The notes beneath the pieces were generated by a model. That model was not told the origin of the DNA and did no database searches. It saw nothing but the letters and a program-made list of their open reading frames with translations. Made by a program: the position numbers and the translations under genes. From Rhodothermales bacterium (GTDB taxonomy: Bacteria > Bacteroidota > Rhodothermia > Rhodothermales > JANQRZ01), in assembly GCA_028284265.1 (NCBI GenBank), contig JANQRZ010000011.1:62001-126000 (forward strand): 64,000 nt of DNA. Reading direction: 5' to 3'. Each line of letters begins with the position of its first letter. Positions within the stretch are counted from its first letter, which is position 1. This document shows, piece by piece, positions 54,241-63,120 of the stretch.

Positions 54241-54779
54241 AGCGAAGTTGAATTGGTGGACACGGATTCAGTGGACTGGCGGACGGTGCGGACGCGCTCA
54301 GCGAGTTGATCGTAGGTGACAATGCCTTCCCAGAAGCCGACGAGGTCACCGTCGCGGTCGTAGAGCGCCGTTGCGGGAATCGCGCCGGACCACTCGGAGT
54401 ATATGGCGCTGATAAACGGACCATCCTTGCCGTCTTTGACAAAGGTCGTGCCGCTGATCCCATGCTCGCGGAGAAACTCGGCGGCGTGCGGGAGGTCCTC
54501 CTCGAAGTCGATGGAGACGAACCGCACCTGGGCCTCGCCCGGATCGGCTTCCTCGCTGAAGCGAATGAACTCGGGAAACTCGGCGCGACACGGCAGGCAC
54601 CACGACGCCCAGAAGTTGACCACGACGATGTCCGAGTCGATAGCGCGAACCTCATCCATCAGCTCTTCGGCGGAGACCGGCTCGATGACGAGATCACCCA
54701 CTGGCTCCTGCCCCGTGCACGCCGCAAGGGCAAGCATACCGATCAGCAGCAAGCGTGGTGAAGTAGAGAAACGATTCAT
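54237..54779 (-). CDS. TlpA-like thioredoxin lipoprotein
   Basis: A 180-residue periplasmic thioredoxin. The signal peptide ends with a lipobox AAC (LALAACTGQ), giving a lipid anchor. The redox site is NFWASWCLPCRAEFPEF, and the cis-Pro segment is GAIPATALYD, so an active CxxC oxidoreductase is expected. Such proteins reduce periplasmic cysteines, for example in cytochrome c maturation. It is the first of two coupled thioredoxin-fold genes and follows the M14 peptidase gene by 37 bases. The DsbD-like protein at 47993 could be its electron source. Confidence 0.9.
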   Translation of the reverse strand: MNRFSTSPRLLLIGMLALAACTGQEPVGDLVIEPVSAEELMDEVRAIDSDIVVVNFWASWCLPCRAEFPEFIRFSEEADPGEAQVRFVSIDFEEDLPHAAEFLREHGISGTTFVKDGKDGPFISAIYSEWSGAIPATALYDRDGDLVGFWEGIVTYDQLAERVRTVRQSTESVSTNSTSL

Positions 54780-54815
54780 AGGGCAGTGATACGAGCGGGA
54801 TGGTAGAGAGTTCGG

Positions 54816-56414
54816 CTATTGGTCTGGGCGAAGCGAGCGCGGCACACGCGGGTCGGGGCCTCGACGAATCGGGTACGGCTCTCCCGCTTCGGTTCCGACG
54901 ATGCCCCAGTTGGCGAACCCGCTGTCGGAGCGGGGTTCGAGGAGGCTGAATACAAGTCGTCCGAGCGGCTGGTTCACGGGCACGATAAGGGTACCTCTCG
55001 GAATCTGGGCGGAGACACGCTTGTAACGTCCAAAGACCTCGCGTTCGTACCGCCCCTGAAAGGGTCGCTCCGCCACCCGCACGCTATCGACTTGGAATGT
55101 TTCGATCCAACTCCCCCTCTGCGACGCCGCATTGGTGCGAAACGACTGGACGCCGTGCGCGGTGAGCAGGTCGATCACCGCCGTGAGGCTATCCGGGATG
55201 AGGTAGGCGGGCGCGACCAGCCCCGGATCGGCTCCGCTGAAACGCCCGTAGATGGCCATCTCGGTCGGCGTTTGTACATCGGTGCGACGAAGCATCGGCT
55301 CGCCGGTGTGCGGGTTCGGTTCCTCTACGACCTCGCCGAGCAGAATCGTCCCCGGTTTCTCCTCTGCCTCCCACGTCCGCGCTGAGCGCAGGAAGAGGTG
55401 CTGCTCGACAATCGGCTCGGCATCAGCCTGACTGACTACACGACGGACCTGGCTCGCGTGTTCATGCGCCCAATCCAGTGTCTCGGTGACGAATTGGAGC
55501 GTGGCAAGCACGCGGTCCTCGAACGTGGCATAGCTATACGCCTCGCTGAGAATGGCGATGCGGTTCCGCAGTCCGACGTAGTTCGTCCCGAAGCGTGGGC
55601 GTGGGTCGAAGGTCGCCCAGCCGCGAGGCTGCCCCCATTCCGGCTTGTCATTCCCGTAATACATGAGGTCCCAGCCGTACTTCTCTTTATAGCTTGTGGT
55701 TACATCGGGCAACCACGCCTTGCGAAGTAAGCTATCGATGGCGACAGACGTATTGGGGTGCAGCGGCGGTGCATAGGTGAGATGGTAGCCGTGAATGGTC
55801 CCGTTCGTCGTGTGCAAGTCGATCACGACGTGCGGATCGACCTCGTCAATCACCCGGACGAGTGCTCGTGATTCCGGCGCATCGAGCTTGACAAAGTCGC
55901 GATTGAGGTCGAGACCCTCCGCATTCGGACGCTGCCCCATGCCATCGACCGGTCCGTGCTGGTACGGGCGGTTGGCAGGATCGAAGCGTTCATTGCCGTC
56001 GGCGTTGTAGATCGGGGCGACGAGCAGCGTGAGCGAATCGCCCCACGCCGCGTGCTCACCCATCGCCAATTCGCGGAGCAGCATCAGCGAGGCCTCCTTC
56101 CCCGCCACCTCGCCCGCGTGGATGTTCGCCACGATGAGCACGCGGAGCTTCTCGTTCGCCCGAACCGTCTCAGCCGCTGTCCCTTCTGCTCCCCAGACGA
56201 CGAGCGGGAGGCTGCGCCCCTCGACGGTCGTTCCAAAGGTCATCGCGTGGAAGCCCGGCTCTGCATCAATCGTGCGGACGAACTCCATTACCTCGTCATA
56301 AGTCGATGTGGCGCGGTAGTCCGACTGCTCGGCGCGGGTGCGAAGCGTATCGGGCTGCGCGGCGACAAACGGCGCAGCGGCGAGGAGGCAGATGAGGGAG
56401 AAACAGCGTGACAT
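54816..56414 (-). CDS. M14 family zinc carboxypeptidase, exported
   Basis: A 532-residue metallocarboxypeptidase. The ATG at 56414 gives a signal peptide (SLICLLAAAPFVAAQ); an open frame of 87 more codons upstream overlaps the divergent PKS gene region and is rejected. Zinc ligands are in IHAGEVAGKE (HxxE) and the later VVIDLHTTNG (His). The catalytic Glu is in AILSEAYSYATFEDRV. The family insert DSLTLLVAPIYNADGNERFD precedes the substrate site RPYQHGP. The last 150 residues form an extra beta-rich domain. Likely acts on peptides or cell-wall peptides in the periplasm. Confidence 0.9.
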   Translation of the reverse strand: MSRCFSLICLLAAAPFVAAQPDTLRTRAEQSDYRATSTYDEVMEFVRTIDAEPGFHAMTFGTTVEGRSLPLVVWGAEGTAAETVRANEKLRVLIVANIHAGEVAGKEASLMLLRELAMGEHAAWGDSLTLLVAPIYNADGNERFDPANRPYQHGPVDGMGQRPNAEGLDLNRDFVKLDAPESRALVRVIDEVDPHVVIDLHTTNGTIHGYHLTYAPPLHPNTSVAIDSLLRKAWLPDVTTSYKEKYGWDLMYYGNDKPEWGQPRGWATFDPRPRFGTNYVGLRNRIAILSEAYSYATFEDRVLATLQFVTETLDWAHEHASQVRRVVSQADAEPIVEQHLFLRSARTWEAEEKPGTILLGEVVEEPNPHTGEPMLRRTDVQTPTEMAIYGRFSGADPGLVAPAYLIPDSLTAVIDLLTAHGVQSFRTNAASQRGSWIETFQVDSVRVAERPFQGRYEREVFGRYKRVSAQIPRGTLIVPVNQPLGRLVFSLLEPRSDSGFANWGIVGTEAGEPYPIRRGPDPRVPRSLRPDQ

Positions 56415-56546
56415 CGAAGTAGCGATGAGGAGACTTGCCAAACTACACCCGGACGCACTGTGGGTTAGTTCGGGGCATATAGAACTCCCCTCTACCCTCT
56501 CCCGTACCACCGCCTCGCCACTCGTGGCTCCGCCATCTGCTACGCT

Positions 56547-57617
56547 ATGCCCTTTATCGCTGCCACCGCCACCGGCTTCCCGCCGCACTTCTACTCGCAA
56601 GAGACCATCAGCGAAGACCTCCAGATGCTTTGGTCGGCGTATGGAGTCAATACGGATCGCGTAGCCCGCCTGCACGAAAACACGACGGTGGAGAGCCGTT
56701 ACATCGCCGTCCCGAAGGAGGAGTACTACGATCTCAAGGGCTGGGAGGCCCCGAACGCCATCTTTGGTCGCGTTGCCTTTGAGCTAGGCAAGGAAACACT
56801 GAACAAGCTGTTTGCCAAGACCGACCTTGGCCCCGAAGACATTCGCCTGCTCACCTTCGCCACGACGACCGGTCTTGCCATCCCGACCATCGACGCGCTC
56901 CTGCTGAACCGGATGCCGTTCGCGCCAGACACGAAGCGGATGCCGCTGTTCGGGCTAGGCTGCGTGGCGGGCGTGGCAGGGCTGGCCCGCGTGGCCGATT
57001 ACCTGCGCGGCCATCCAACCGAGGCCGCTGTCCTCCTCGCCGAAGAGTTCTGCTCGCTCACCATCCAGAAGCACGACGTATCCATCGCCAACCTGATCGC
57101 TTGTGGTCTGTTCGGCGATGCCGCCGGAGCTGTTCTCGTCGTCGGCGATGAGCACCCGATGGCCCGGCAGAACGGACACCCGATGCCGGAAGTGGTCGCC
57201 ACGCGCTCGGTGCTCTTCCCCGACTCTGAGCATTTCATGGGCTGGGAGATCAAGGAAACGGGCATGCAGATCGTCCTCTCCGCCGACGTGCCCGAGGCGT
57301 CACGCGGACCACTCAGCAATGAGATCGCCCGCTTCCTCGGCGACCACGATCTAACCGTCGGCGACATCGGGCGCTGGGTGTGCCACCCCGGCGGGCCGAA
57401 GGTGATCGAAGCCCTCGAAGACGGTCTCGGCCTGAACGGCACGACACTCGAACGAAGCCGCGAGGTGCTCCGCACGGTTGGCAACGTCTCGTCGGTCTCG
57501 GCGCTGCTGATCCTCGACGCCGTGATGCACGATGATCCACCGCCGCCGGGCACATGGGGTTTGATGCTAGCGATGGGACCCGGCTTCGTCGCCGAACTCA
57601 TCCTGCTGCGGTGGTGA
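56547..57617 (+). CDS. Type III polyketide synthase
   Basis: Chalcone-synthase-like enzyme of 356 residues, which condenses an acyl-CoA with malonyl-CoA units. The catalytic triad is in place: Cys139 in FGLGCVAGVAGL, His280 in WVCHPGGPKV and Asn313 in VGNVSSVSALL. The helix segment RYIAVPKEEYYD and the cyclase-type GPGFVAELILL ending are typical of bacterial alkylpyrone or alkylresorcinol synthases (BpsA-like). Its TGA overlaps the ATG of the next gene by one base, as in bpsA-bpsB pairs. Product probably a lipid-like alkylpyrone; chain length is unknown. Confidence 0.93.
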   Translation: MPFIAATATGFPPHFYSQETISEDLQMLWSAYGVNTDRVARLHENTTVESRYIAVPKEEYYDLKGWEAPNAIFGRVAFELGKETLNKLFAKTDLGPEDIRLLTFATTTGLAIPTIDALLLNRMPFAPDTKRMPLFGLGCVAGVAGLARVADYLRGHPTEAAVLLAEEFCSLTIQKHDVSIANLIACGLFGDAAGAVLVVGDEHPMARQNGHPMPEVVATRSVLFPDSEHFMGWEIKETGMQIVLSADVPEASRGPLSNEIARFLGDHDLTVGDIGRWVCHPGGPKVIEALEDGLGLNGTTLERSREVLRTVGNVSSVSALLILDAVMHDDPPPPGTWGLMLAMGPGFVAELILLRW

Positions 57618-58180
57618 TGGATACCAAGCTGCTCTTTCTCGGCCTCATCGTACTCATCGCCGTGCAGCGGGTGATGGAGCTTCGCCTGAGCAAGCACAAC
57701 GCCGAGGCCCTCCAAGCGCAGGGCGGCTACGAGGTCGGCGCAGGGCATATGCCGTGGATGAAAGCGATGCACACAGCGTGGTTCATCGCCATACTCGCCG
57801 AGGTGGTTCTGCTCAACCGGCCGTTTGTGCCGTGGCTGGCTGTTGTCGGGTTCATCGGTCTCGGCATCGGGCAGGCGCTGCGCTACGCGGCGATTCGCAC
57901 GCTCGGGCCGCGCTGGACGACCAACATCATGATCCTCCCGGAGGCTCCGCCTATTTCGAGCGGCCTCTACCGTCGCATCCGTCACCCGAACTATCTCGGC
58001 GTGATCCTCGAAATCGCTGCCGTGCCGCTGATCCACACGGCGTGGCTGACGGCCATCGTCTTCACCGTCCTGAATGGGCTCGTACTCCGCGTCCGCATCC
58101 GAGCCGAGGAGCAGGCGCTCCGCGAGGCGAACGCCTACGATGCGAGTGTTGGACAGCAGCCCCGGTTTATTCCGAGTTGA
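57617..58180 (+). CDS. ICMT-like methyltransferase coupled to the PKS
   Basis: A 187-residue membrane methyltransferase of the isoprenylcysteine carboxyl methyltransferase family, starting at the ATG at 57617. It has about five hydrophobic segments and the SAM-binding signature SSGLYRRIRHPNYLGVILEI near residue 115-135 (RHPNY) plus RIRAEEQALRE at the end. In type III PKS cassettes such enzymes O-methylate the alkylpyrone. The TGATG coupling to the PKS supports this. Its tail overlaps the convergent NSS transporter by 14 bases. Confidence 0.9.
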   Translation: MDTKLLFLGLIVLIAVQRVMELRLSKHNAEALQAQGGYEVGAGHMPWMKAMHTAWFIAILAEVVLLNRPFVPWLAVVGFIGLGIGQALRYAAIRTLGPRWTTNIMILPEAPPISSGLYRRIRHPNYLGVILEIAAVPLIHTAWLTAIVFTVLNGLVLRVRIRAEEQALREANAYDASVGQQPRFIPS

Positions 58181-59660
58181 CCCCGAGCGTGCGCCGCGCC
58201 ATCCAGCGGTTGAGCGCGATGAAGCACGCGAGCGCAATCGCCCACTGGACGAGGCAGGTCATCGGGCTGAACGGGTCGAGCGGGTTGTACCACGTATCGG
58301 GCGCGTAGACCGTCGCGGCCAGACCCAGCCACCAGACGAGCAGCACGACGGCTTCGAGCGGGATCAGGTAGCGGATCATCCCGTCCCACACCGAATGCAA
58401 CCGCCAGTCCTCGGGGGTCGCCAGTTCGTTTCGCAGCCGGGCCGCGCCGTGGCGGATGACAGCGAAGGCGACGAACGCACCGGAGATCATCAGCGCCACA
58501 CCCCACACAAAGTCTTGGTTGGCGAAGAAGTTGAGGTTCAATGCACTCGGCACGCCGAGGACGAATCCGACACCGGCGACCGTCGCCACGGCCCGCGTGC
58601 GAGGCAGGCCGAAGTCGACGAGTGCGCGACTCGCCAGCTCGATCATTGAGATCAGCGACGATAGCGCAGCGAAGGAGAGCGCGAGGAAGAACAGCACGGC
58701 GAGCACCTTGCCGAAGGCCATCTGCGCGAAAAGCTGCGGCATCCAGATGAACGTCAGCCCCGTCGAGGCGGGACCGCTCGACTTCATCACATCGAGAATC
58801 TCGCCCCGGCTCATCTCGGCTCCGAGGACGGCGAAGACGGTTCCGAAAATCATCGTCGCCGCTAGCAGCGACACCATGTTGTTGCCGATGCCTGTCAGGA
58901 AAGCGTTGCGGACGACGCCGTGCTCCTTCTTCATGTAGGCCGCGTAAGTCAGGATCAGCCCCCACCCTGCGCCGGTATCCCATGCGTTCTGCGTCAGCGC
59001 CTCCAGCCACAGCTTCGGCTGCGAAAGCTGACTCCACTCGGGCGTGAAGAGGTAGGCCAGCCCCGCGCCCGATCCCGGCAGCGTGAGCGCCCGCACGACC
59101 GCGATTACCACGATCACGAGCAGCGTCGGCACCAGAATCCGGTTGGCGCGCTCTATGGAGCGGACTCCCTGCCAGCAGGCGAGCGCGCCGAGAATCATCG
59201 CCGACGCATGGAAGACGAGCGGCCACCCGCTCGCCTGAAAGCCATCCCACGTCGCCATCGCCGACTCGGTCGTGAGCGGCAATCCGGCAAAGAGCGACTC
59301 CGTCGTGTAGTAGAAGCACCACCCCGCGACGACCGCATAGTAGAACATGATCGCCGTCGCCACGAACCCGACGAACGCACCCATCCACGCGAATCTCTCG
59401 CCTGCCATCTTCGCAAACGTGCCGACAATGCCCATCCGCCCGCGCTGTCCAAGGGCATACTCGGCGATGATGAGCGGAATGCTCCAGATGAGCAGGAAGA
59501 TCAGCCACGCGAAGAGGAACGCCCCCGCCCCGTCATCCCCACCGTTCTGTGCCGCGATGCGTGGGAATCGCCAGATGTTGCCCGTCCCGACCGCGATGCC
59601 GAGCACGCTCAACAGTAGCGCCCAGCGCGAAGAAAAGCGTTGCTCAGTCGCGTTTTGCAT
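58167..59660 (-). CDS. Sodium-dependent NSS-family transporter
   Basis: Neurotransmitter:sodium symporter (LeuT-fold) of 497 residues with about 12 membrane helices. TM1 is SVLGIAVGTGNIWRFPRIA, with the unwound GxxGNxWRFP motif. The transport core follows to MDSSGP-equivalent segments (DVMKSSGPASTG) and SLSFAALSSLISMIELAS, the TM8 sodium-site region. A final helix (FIALNRWMARRTLG) is cytosolic. Amino acid or amine import coupled to Na+ is expected, consistent with a saline habitat. The ParA gene ends 7 bases upstream of its start. Confidence 0.93.
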   Translation of the reverse strand: MQNATEQRFSSRWALLLSVLGIAVGTGNIWRFPRIAAQNGGDDGAGAFLFAWLIFLLIWSIPLIIAEYALGQRGRMGIVGTFAKMAGERFAWMGAFVGFVATAIMFYYAVVAGWCFYYTTESLFAGLPLTTESAMATWDGFQASGWPLVFHASAMILGALACWQGVRSIERANRILVPTLLVIVVIAVVRALTLPGSGAGLAYLFTPEWSQLSQPKLWLEALTQNAWDTGAGWGLILTYAAYMKKEHGVVRNAFLTGIGNNMVSLLAATMIFGTVFAVLGAEMSRGEILDVMKSSGPASTGLTFIWMPQLFAQMAFGKVLAVLFFLALSFAALSSLISMIELASRALVDFGLPRTRAVATVAGVGFVLGVPSALNLNFFANQDFVWGVALMISGAFVAFAVIRHGAARLRNELATPEDWRLHSVWDGMIRYLIPLEAVVLLVWWLGLAATVYAPDTWYNPLDPFSPMTCLVQWAIALACFIALNRWMARRTLGVNSE

Positions 59661-59666
59661 AGGGCC

Positions 59667-60554
59667 TTAGAGTCGATTCAAGGTCATCCACATACCGCCC
59701 GTCAACATACTGGAGTCCGGGTCGGAAGACAGCACGTTCGCTGGCGTCTGCTCTGACTCGTCCGGCAAGCTGGTTGGTACGCCGTTGGACGCTGACGGGG
59801 TCGGAAAGAGATAGCGGTTTAGCTCATCGGCGGCATTGGCGTAGTCGCGGGCACCCCGTGAGGCGATGTCACGGTCGAAGACAGTCTCGCCACCGTGCGT
59901 GCTCTCGGCAAGCGAGGCACTTGTGCGAATTTCGCTGGCGAGAACGTGGCTGCCGTAGGTCTCTCGGATATAGTGCGTATACCGGGCGTGGTCGCGCTTG
60001 CGAGCATCCACCTGGGTCAGCAGAAACAGCGGCTCGTCGAGTGACGGGTTCAGCTTGTCTTGCACGAGCTTGGCGGTCGCGTAGGTCTGCTCGGCCCCGA
60101 CGACCGGTTGGTATTCCGGTGTGACCGGGATGAGCACCGAATCGCTTGCCACGAGCGCGTTCAGGCTGAAGACCGTCATCGCCGCCGCAGTGTCGAGGAG
60201 GATCAGATCGTAGTCGTGCCCCTGCTCTAAGGCCTCCTTGATCCAGAGCACATCGGTCGGGCGACTCAGCTTGCGCGCAGCCTTCGTCATGTTGTACGAG
60301 GCCGGGAGCAGCTCGAATCCATGCAGCGGCACCACGTCGAGGTCACGCGGCATCACGTCGGGATCGAACAGCGCGAGCGACGAGCGCTCCTCCGGTGGCT
60401 CTTCCACGCCGAGCAGTCGCGTCAGGAAGCCCTGCGGATCGAGGTCCACGGCGAGAACGCGGCGGCCGCTTAGGCCAAAGGCCGCCGCCGTGTGGATCGT
60501 CGTGGTGGTTTTGCCCGTCCCGCCTTTGTGGTTGCAGATACTGAGAACGGGCAT
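59667..60554 (-). CDS. Orphan ParA-family ATPase
   Basis: A 295-residue deviant-Walker ATPase starting at the ATG at 60554 (MPVLSICNHKGG). The P-loop is NHKGGTGKTTTTIHTA, with the signature Lys in KGGTGKTT; the switch is LAVDLDPQGFLTRLLG and ILLDTAAAMT is the Walker B region. There is no ParB, no parS-like palindrome and no replication gene near it, so it is not part of a plasmid or chromosome par set here. Such orphans often position surface or cytosolic complexes. It precedes the NSS gene on the same strand. Confidence 0.9.
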   Translation of the reverse strand: MPVLSICNHKGGTGKTTTTIHTAAAFGLSGRRVLAVDLDPQGFLTRLLGVEEPPEERSSLALFDPDVMPRDLDVVPLHGFELLPASYNMTKAARKLSRPTDVLWIKEALEQGHDYDLILLDTAAAMTVFSLNALVASDSVLIPVTPEYQPVVGAEQTYATAKLVQDKLNPSLDEPLFLLTQVDARKRDHARYTHYIRETYGSHVLASEIRTSASLAESTHGGETVFDRDIASRGARDYANAADELNRYLFPTPSASNGVPTSLPDESEQTPANVLSSDPDSSMLTGGMWMTLNRL

Positions 60555-60751
60555 AGGGGAGCGCATGGATGAGTGAGAGCCGGGCGAAATTACCCTTCCC
60601 CCTCTTCCGAATCAACCCGACTCCCAGCGAATCTGCCAGGCTTTAGTTCACATACCTAACAACCGATATTCGCCTAGAGGTATCCATTCGCTACTTTAGT
60701 GAAGCCGCCGGAAGCGTTTTAACTTTCTTCCACCTCCCCCACCACGCCCCT

Positions 60752-62431
60752 GTGAACGCCCTTCCTCGCTACCGCTTCGTCGACCAGTTCAATGGCTCGA
60801 TCTGGGTGCTTATATCGGGCGTCATGCTCGGCCTAAGCTTCCCACCGTTCCCAACATGGTGGCTGGCCTATGTAGCGCTCGTGCCGCTAATCGCCCGCTG
60901 GAGCAGGTTGCCGCTCGGCTGGATGCTGCTGCGCGAAGCGTACTCCACATTCCTCATTATGGCGGCGATAGCCGGGCACTGGGTTCTGTTCCATGAGCAG
61001 GTGCTGACGGCGCTCACGTCCGGCCTTGGCCTGCTGCTGCTGCCGGTACCGATGACGTTGCCCATCGTGGCAGCAGGCTTAGCGAAACGGCGCTTCGGAT
61101 TCAAGGTCGGCTTTGTCGTCCTTGTCTCATTCTGGCTGGCGATGGAATACGTCATGACGCACGGCCCGGTCGCCCTCCCGTGGTTGCTCCTCGGGAACAC
61201 GCAGGCTGCTGCCATGCCGTTCAACCAGTTCGCAGATATTGCCGGGGTAGGTGGCTTGACGCTGTGGATCTGGGTCGTCAATGGCTTGATCTACTGGTCG
61301 CTGGAAGCGCGCCACCAGCTAGCGAAAGCCGCGCTGGCCGTTGCCACCGTTGCGGTTGTTGCCGCCCCTGTCGGCTACGGCTGGTGGCGACTAGACAACA
61401 TGGAAACGTCCACGGCATCGCTGGAGGTCGGCCTCGTGCAGCCCGCCGTCGCGCCGAACCGCTGGTCGGACGTGACGAACGGTGCCCGCGTGGACCTCAT
61501 GGCTTCGCTCTCTGTGCAGAAGCTGCAAGAGAGCGAGCGTACCGCCCGCCGCCCCAGCCTGCTCGTCTGGCCCGAAACGTCGCTCCCGGTCTACGCCGAT
61601 ACGCGCCGCCAGCGTGCGCTGTACAATCGTCTCGGACGGTGGACCTCCCGACACAATGTTGCCCTGCTGACCGGAGCCATCACCCGCTACGATTCGGCTC
61701 CTTCGCTGACAGTGGATGCTGTAGTGGCCGAGAAGTACGCGCAAGTCACGCCGTATTACAACAGCGCGCTGCTCTTTCAGGGCGCTGGCCGCACCCAGCA
61801 GATCGACAAGATCCACATGATCCCGTTCGCCGAGCGGGTTCCGCTCGTGGAATGGCGCCCCGCCCTCGCGGCACTCGGCGTCGCCTCGGGCGGGGTTGGA
61901 GCCTATGGCATCGGGCGGAGAATCCGCGTTATGGAAACCGGCCCCAACCGCTTTGGGACGCTAATCTGTTACGAGTCGCTCTTCGGCGATCACGCCCGGA
62001 AGCTTGTTGAGCAAGGAGCCGAGTTCCTGACTGTGCTTTCGCAGGATGGCTGGTGGGGCCAGTCCGCAGGCTACCGGCAGCACTTCGCGCTCACGCGGCT
62101 GCGAGCTATCGAAACACGGCGAGCCGTCGTGCTGGGCACCGTCACGGGCCGGAGCGGCCTCATCGGCCCTGATGGCGGCGTCCAAGAGACAACCGACTGG
62201 ATGGAGCAGACCGTGCACCAAGTCTCGGTTCCCCTCCTCCATGCACCGACCTACTACTCGCTCCACGGCGACTGGGTTGGTCGGGTTGCCCTCGTGCTCT
62301 CGCTGTTACTGAGTGTGGTCTGGGGATTCCTGACGCTCTTCTTCCCGAACTGGCGCGTCCCCTCGGAGCGGCAGCAGCGCGCGCCATCGCAGCCACAAAT
62401 CTTCGGGTTCAAGCGGTCGCCGATTCCGTAG
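60752..62431 (+). CDS. lnt: Apolipoprotein N-acyltransferase
   Basis: Inner-membrane enzyme that adds the third acyl chain to lipoproteins. The 559-residue protein starts at a GTG and opens with about six membrane helices. A nitrilase-like domain (220-480) follows, with the Glu-Lys-Cys triad at Glu275 (VWPETSLP), Lys353 (DKIHMIPFAERVP) and Cys406 (TLICYESLFG). A last membrane segment (ALVLSLLLSVVWGFLTLF) precedes the tail. It is divergent from parA across a 197-base spacer (60555-60751) in which no clear element stands out. Several lipoproteins in the window are potential substrates. Confidence 0.93.
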   Translation: MNALPRYRFVDQFNGSIWVLISGVMLGLSFPPFPTWWLAYVALVPLIARWSRLPLGWMLLREAYSTFLIMAAIAGHWVLFHEQVLTALTSGLGLLLLPVPMTLPIVAAGLAKRRFGFKVGFVVLVSFWLAMEYVMTHGPVALPWLLLGNTQAAAMPFNQFADIAGVGGLTLWIWVVNGLIYWSLEARHQLAKAALAVATVAVVAAPVGYGWWRLDNMETSTASLEVGLVQPAVAPNRWSDVTNGARVDLMASLSVQKLQESERTARRPSLLVWPETSLPVYADTRRQRALYNRLGRWTSRHNVALLTGAITRYDSAPSLTVDAVVAEKYAQVTPYYNSALLFQGAGRTQQIDKIHMIPFAERVPLVEWRPALAALGVASGGVGAYGIGRRIRVMETGPNRFGTLICYESLFGDHARKLVEQGAEFLTVLSQDGWWGQSAGYRQHFALTRLRAIETRRAVVLGTVTGRSGLIGPDGGVQETTDWMEQTVHQVSVPLLHAPTYYSLHGDWVGRVALVLSLLLSVVWGFLTLFFPNWRVPSERQQRAPSQPQIFGFKRSPIP

Positions 62432-62486
62432 CCAAGGCACAGAGCAGCGGTCTATCTTACGGACCTCGCTTGACACCCTGCTGGCT

Positions 62487-63095
62487 GTGCTCCGTCTTCG
62501 TGTTCCCTTTGTTCTCGCCTCCCAGTCGCCTCGACGAAAGCAGCTTCTGGAACGCCTCGACCTCGCGTTCGAGGTGCACCCAAGCGATGCGGACGAAACG
62601 CTCCCGCCGGACATCTCGCCCGAAGACGCGGTGCGCTTGCTCGCCAAGCAGAAGGCCGAGGCCGTCGCCCCGAAACATCCCGATGCATTGACACTCGGGG
62701 CCGACACGATCGTCGTGCTCAACGGCGATGTACTCGGCAAACCCACCGATACAAGCGAGGCCATTGCCATGTTGGAGCGCCTGAGCGGGCGCTCGCACAC
62801 GGTCCACACGGGTCTCGCGCTCGTCTATGCTGGACGCACCATCACAGCACATGAAGCGACGGAGGTCACGTTCGCTCTGCTCACTGACGAGGAGATCGCC
62901 GCCTACGTCCAGACCGGCTCCCCGATGGACAAGGCTGGAGCCTACGGCATTCAGGATGACCTAGGCGCACTGTTCGTCGAGCGCGTCCGGGGCGACTACT
63001 ACAACGTGGTCGGCCTTCCGCTACACCGGCTATACCGGACGCTTCGCACCTATTTCGCCGATCTTCTCGCCCCCCTCGGCGTTCAGGAGGCCTGA
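62487..63095 (+). CDS. Maf-like nucleoside triphosphate pyrophosphatase
   Basis: A 202-residue house-cleaning pyrophosphatase that hydrolyses non-canonical or UTP/TTP-type NTPs. A GTG start is used. The signature begins VLASQSPRRKQLLERL, followed by LGADTIVVL, the SGRSHTVHTGLALV segment and the conserved PMDKAGAYGIQD. Family members YhdE- and YceF-like differ in the residues of the nucleotide pocket, which I cannot assign. It stands between lnt and the amidotransferase gene, 55 bases after lnt. Confidence 0.93.
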   Translation: MLRLRVPFVLASQSPRRKQLLERLDLAFEVHPSDADETLPPDISPEDAVRLLAKQKAEAVAPKHPDALTLGADTIVVLNGDVLGKPTDTSEAIAMLERLSGRSHTVHTGLALVYAGRTITAHEATEVTFALLTDEEIAAYVQTGSPMDKAGAYGIQDDLGALFVERVRGDYYNVVGLPLHRLYRTLRTYFADLLAPLGVQEA

Positions 63096-63120
63096 CCGAC
63101 CGCCTCTTGATTTCCGTGCT

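Noticed and set aside
56415-56675. 87-codon N-terminal extension of the M14 peptidase
   Set aside because: It overlaps the start of the divergent PKS gene; the signal peptide at 56414 marks the true start.
58167-58180. Possible frameshift where the methyltransferase and NSS genes overlap
   Set aside because: The 14-base overlap is tail to tail between two complete genes, so no error needs to be assumed.
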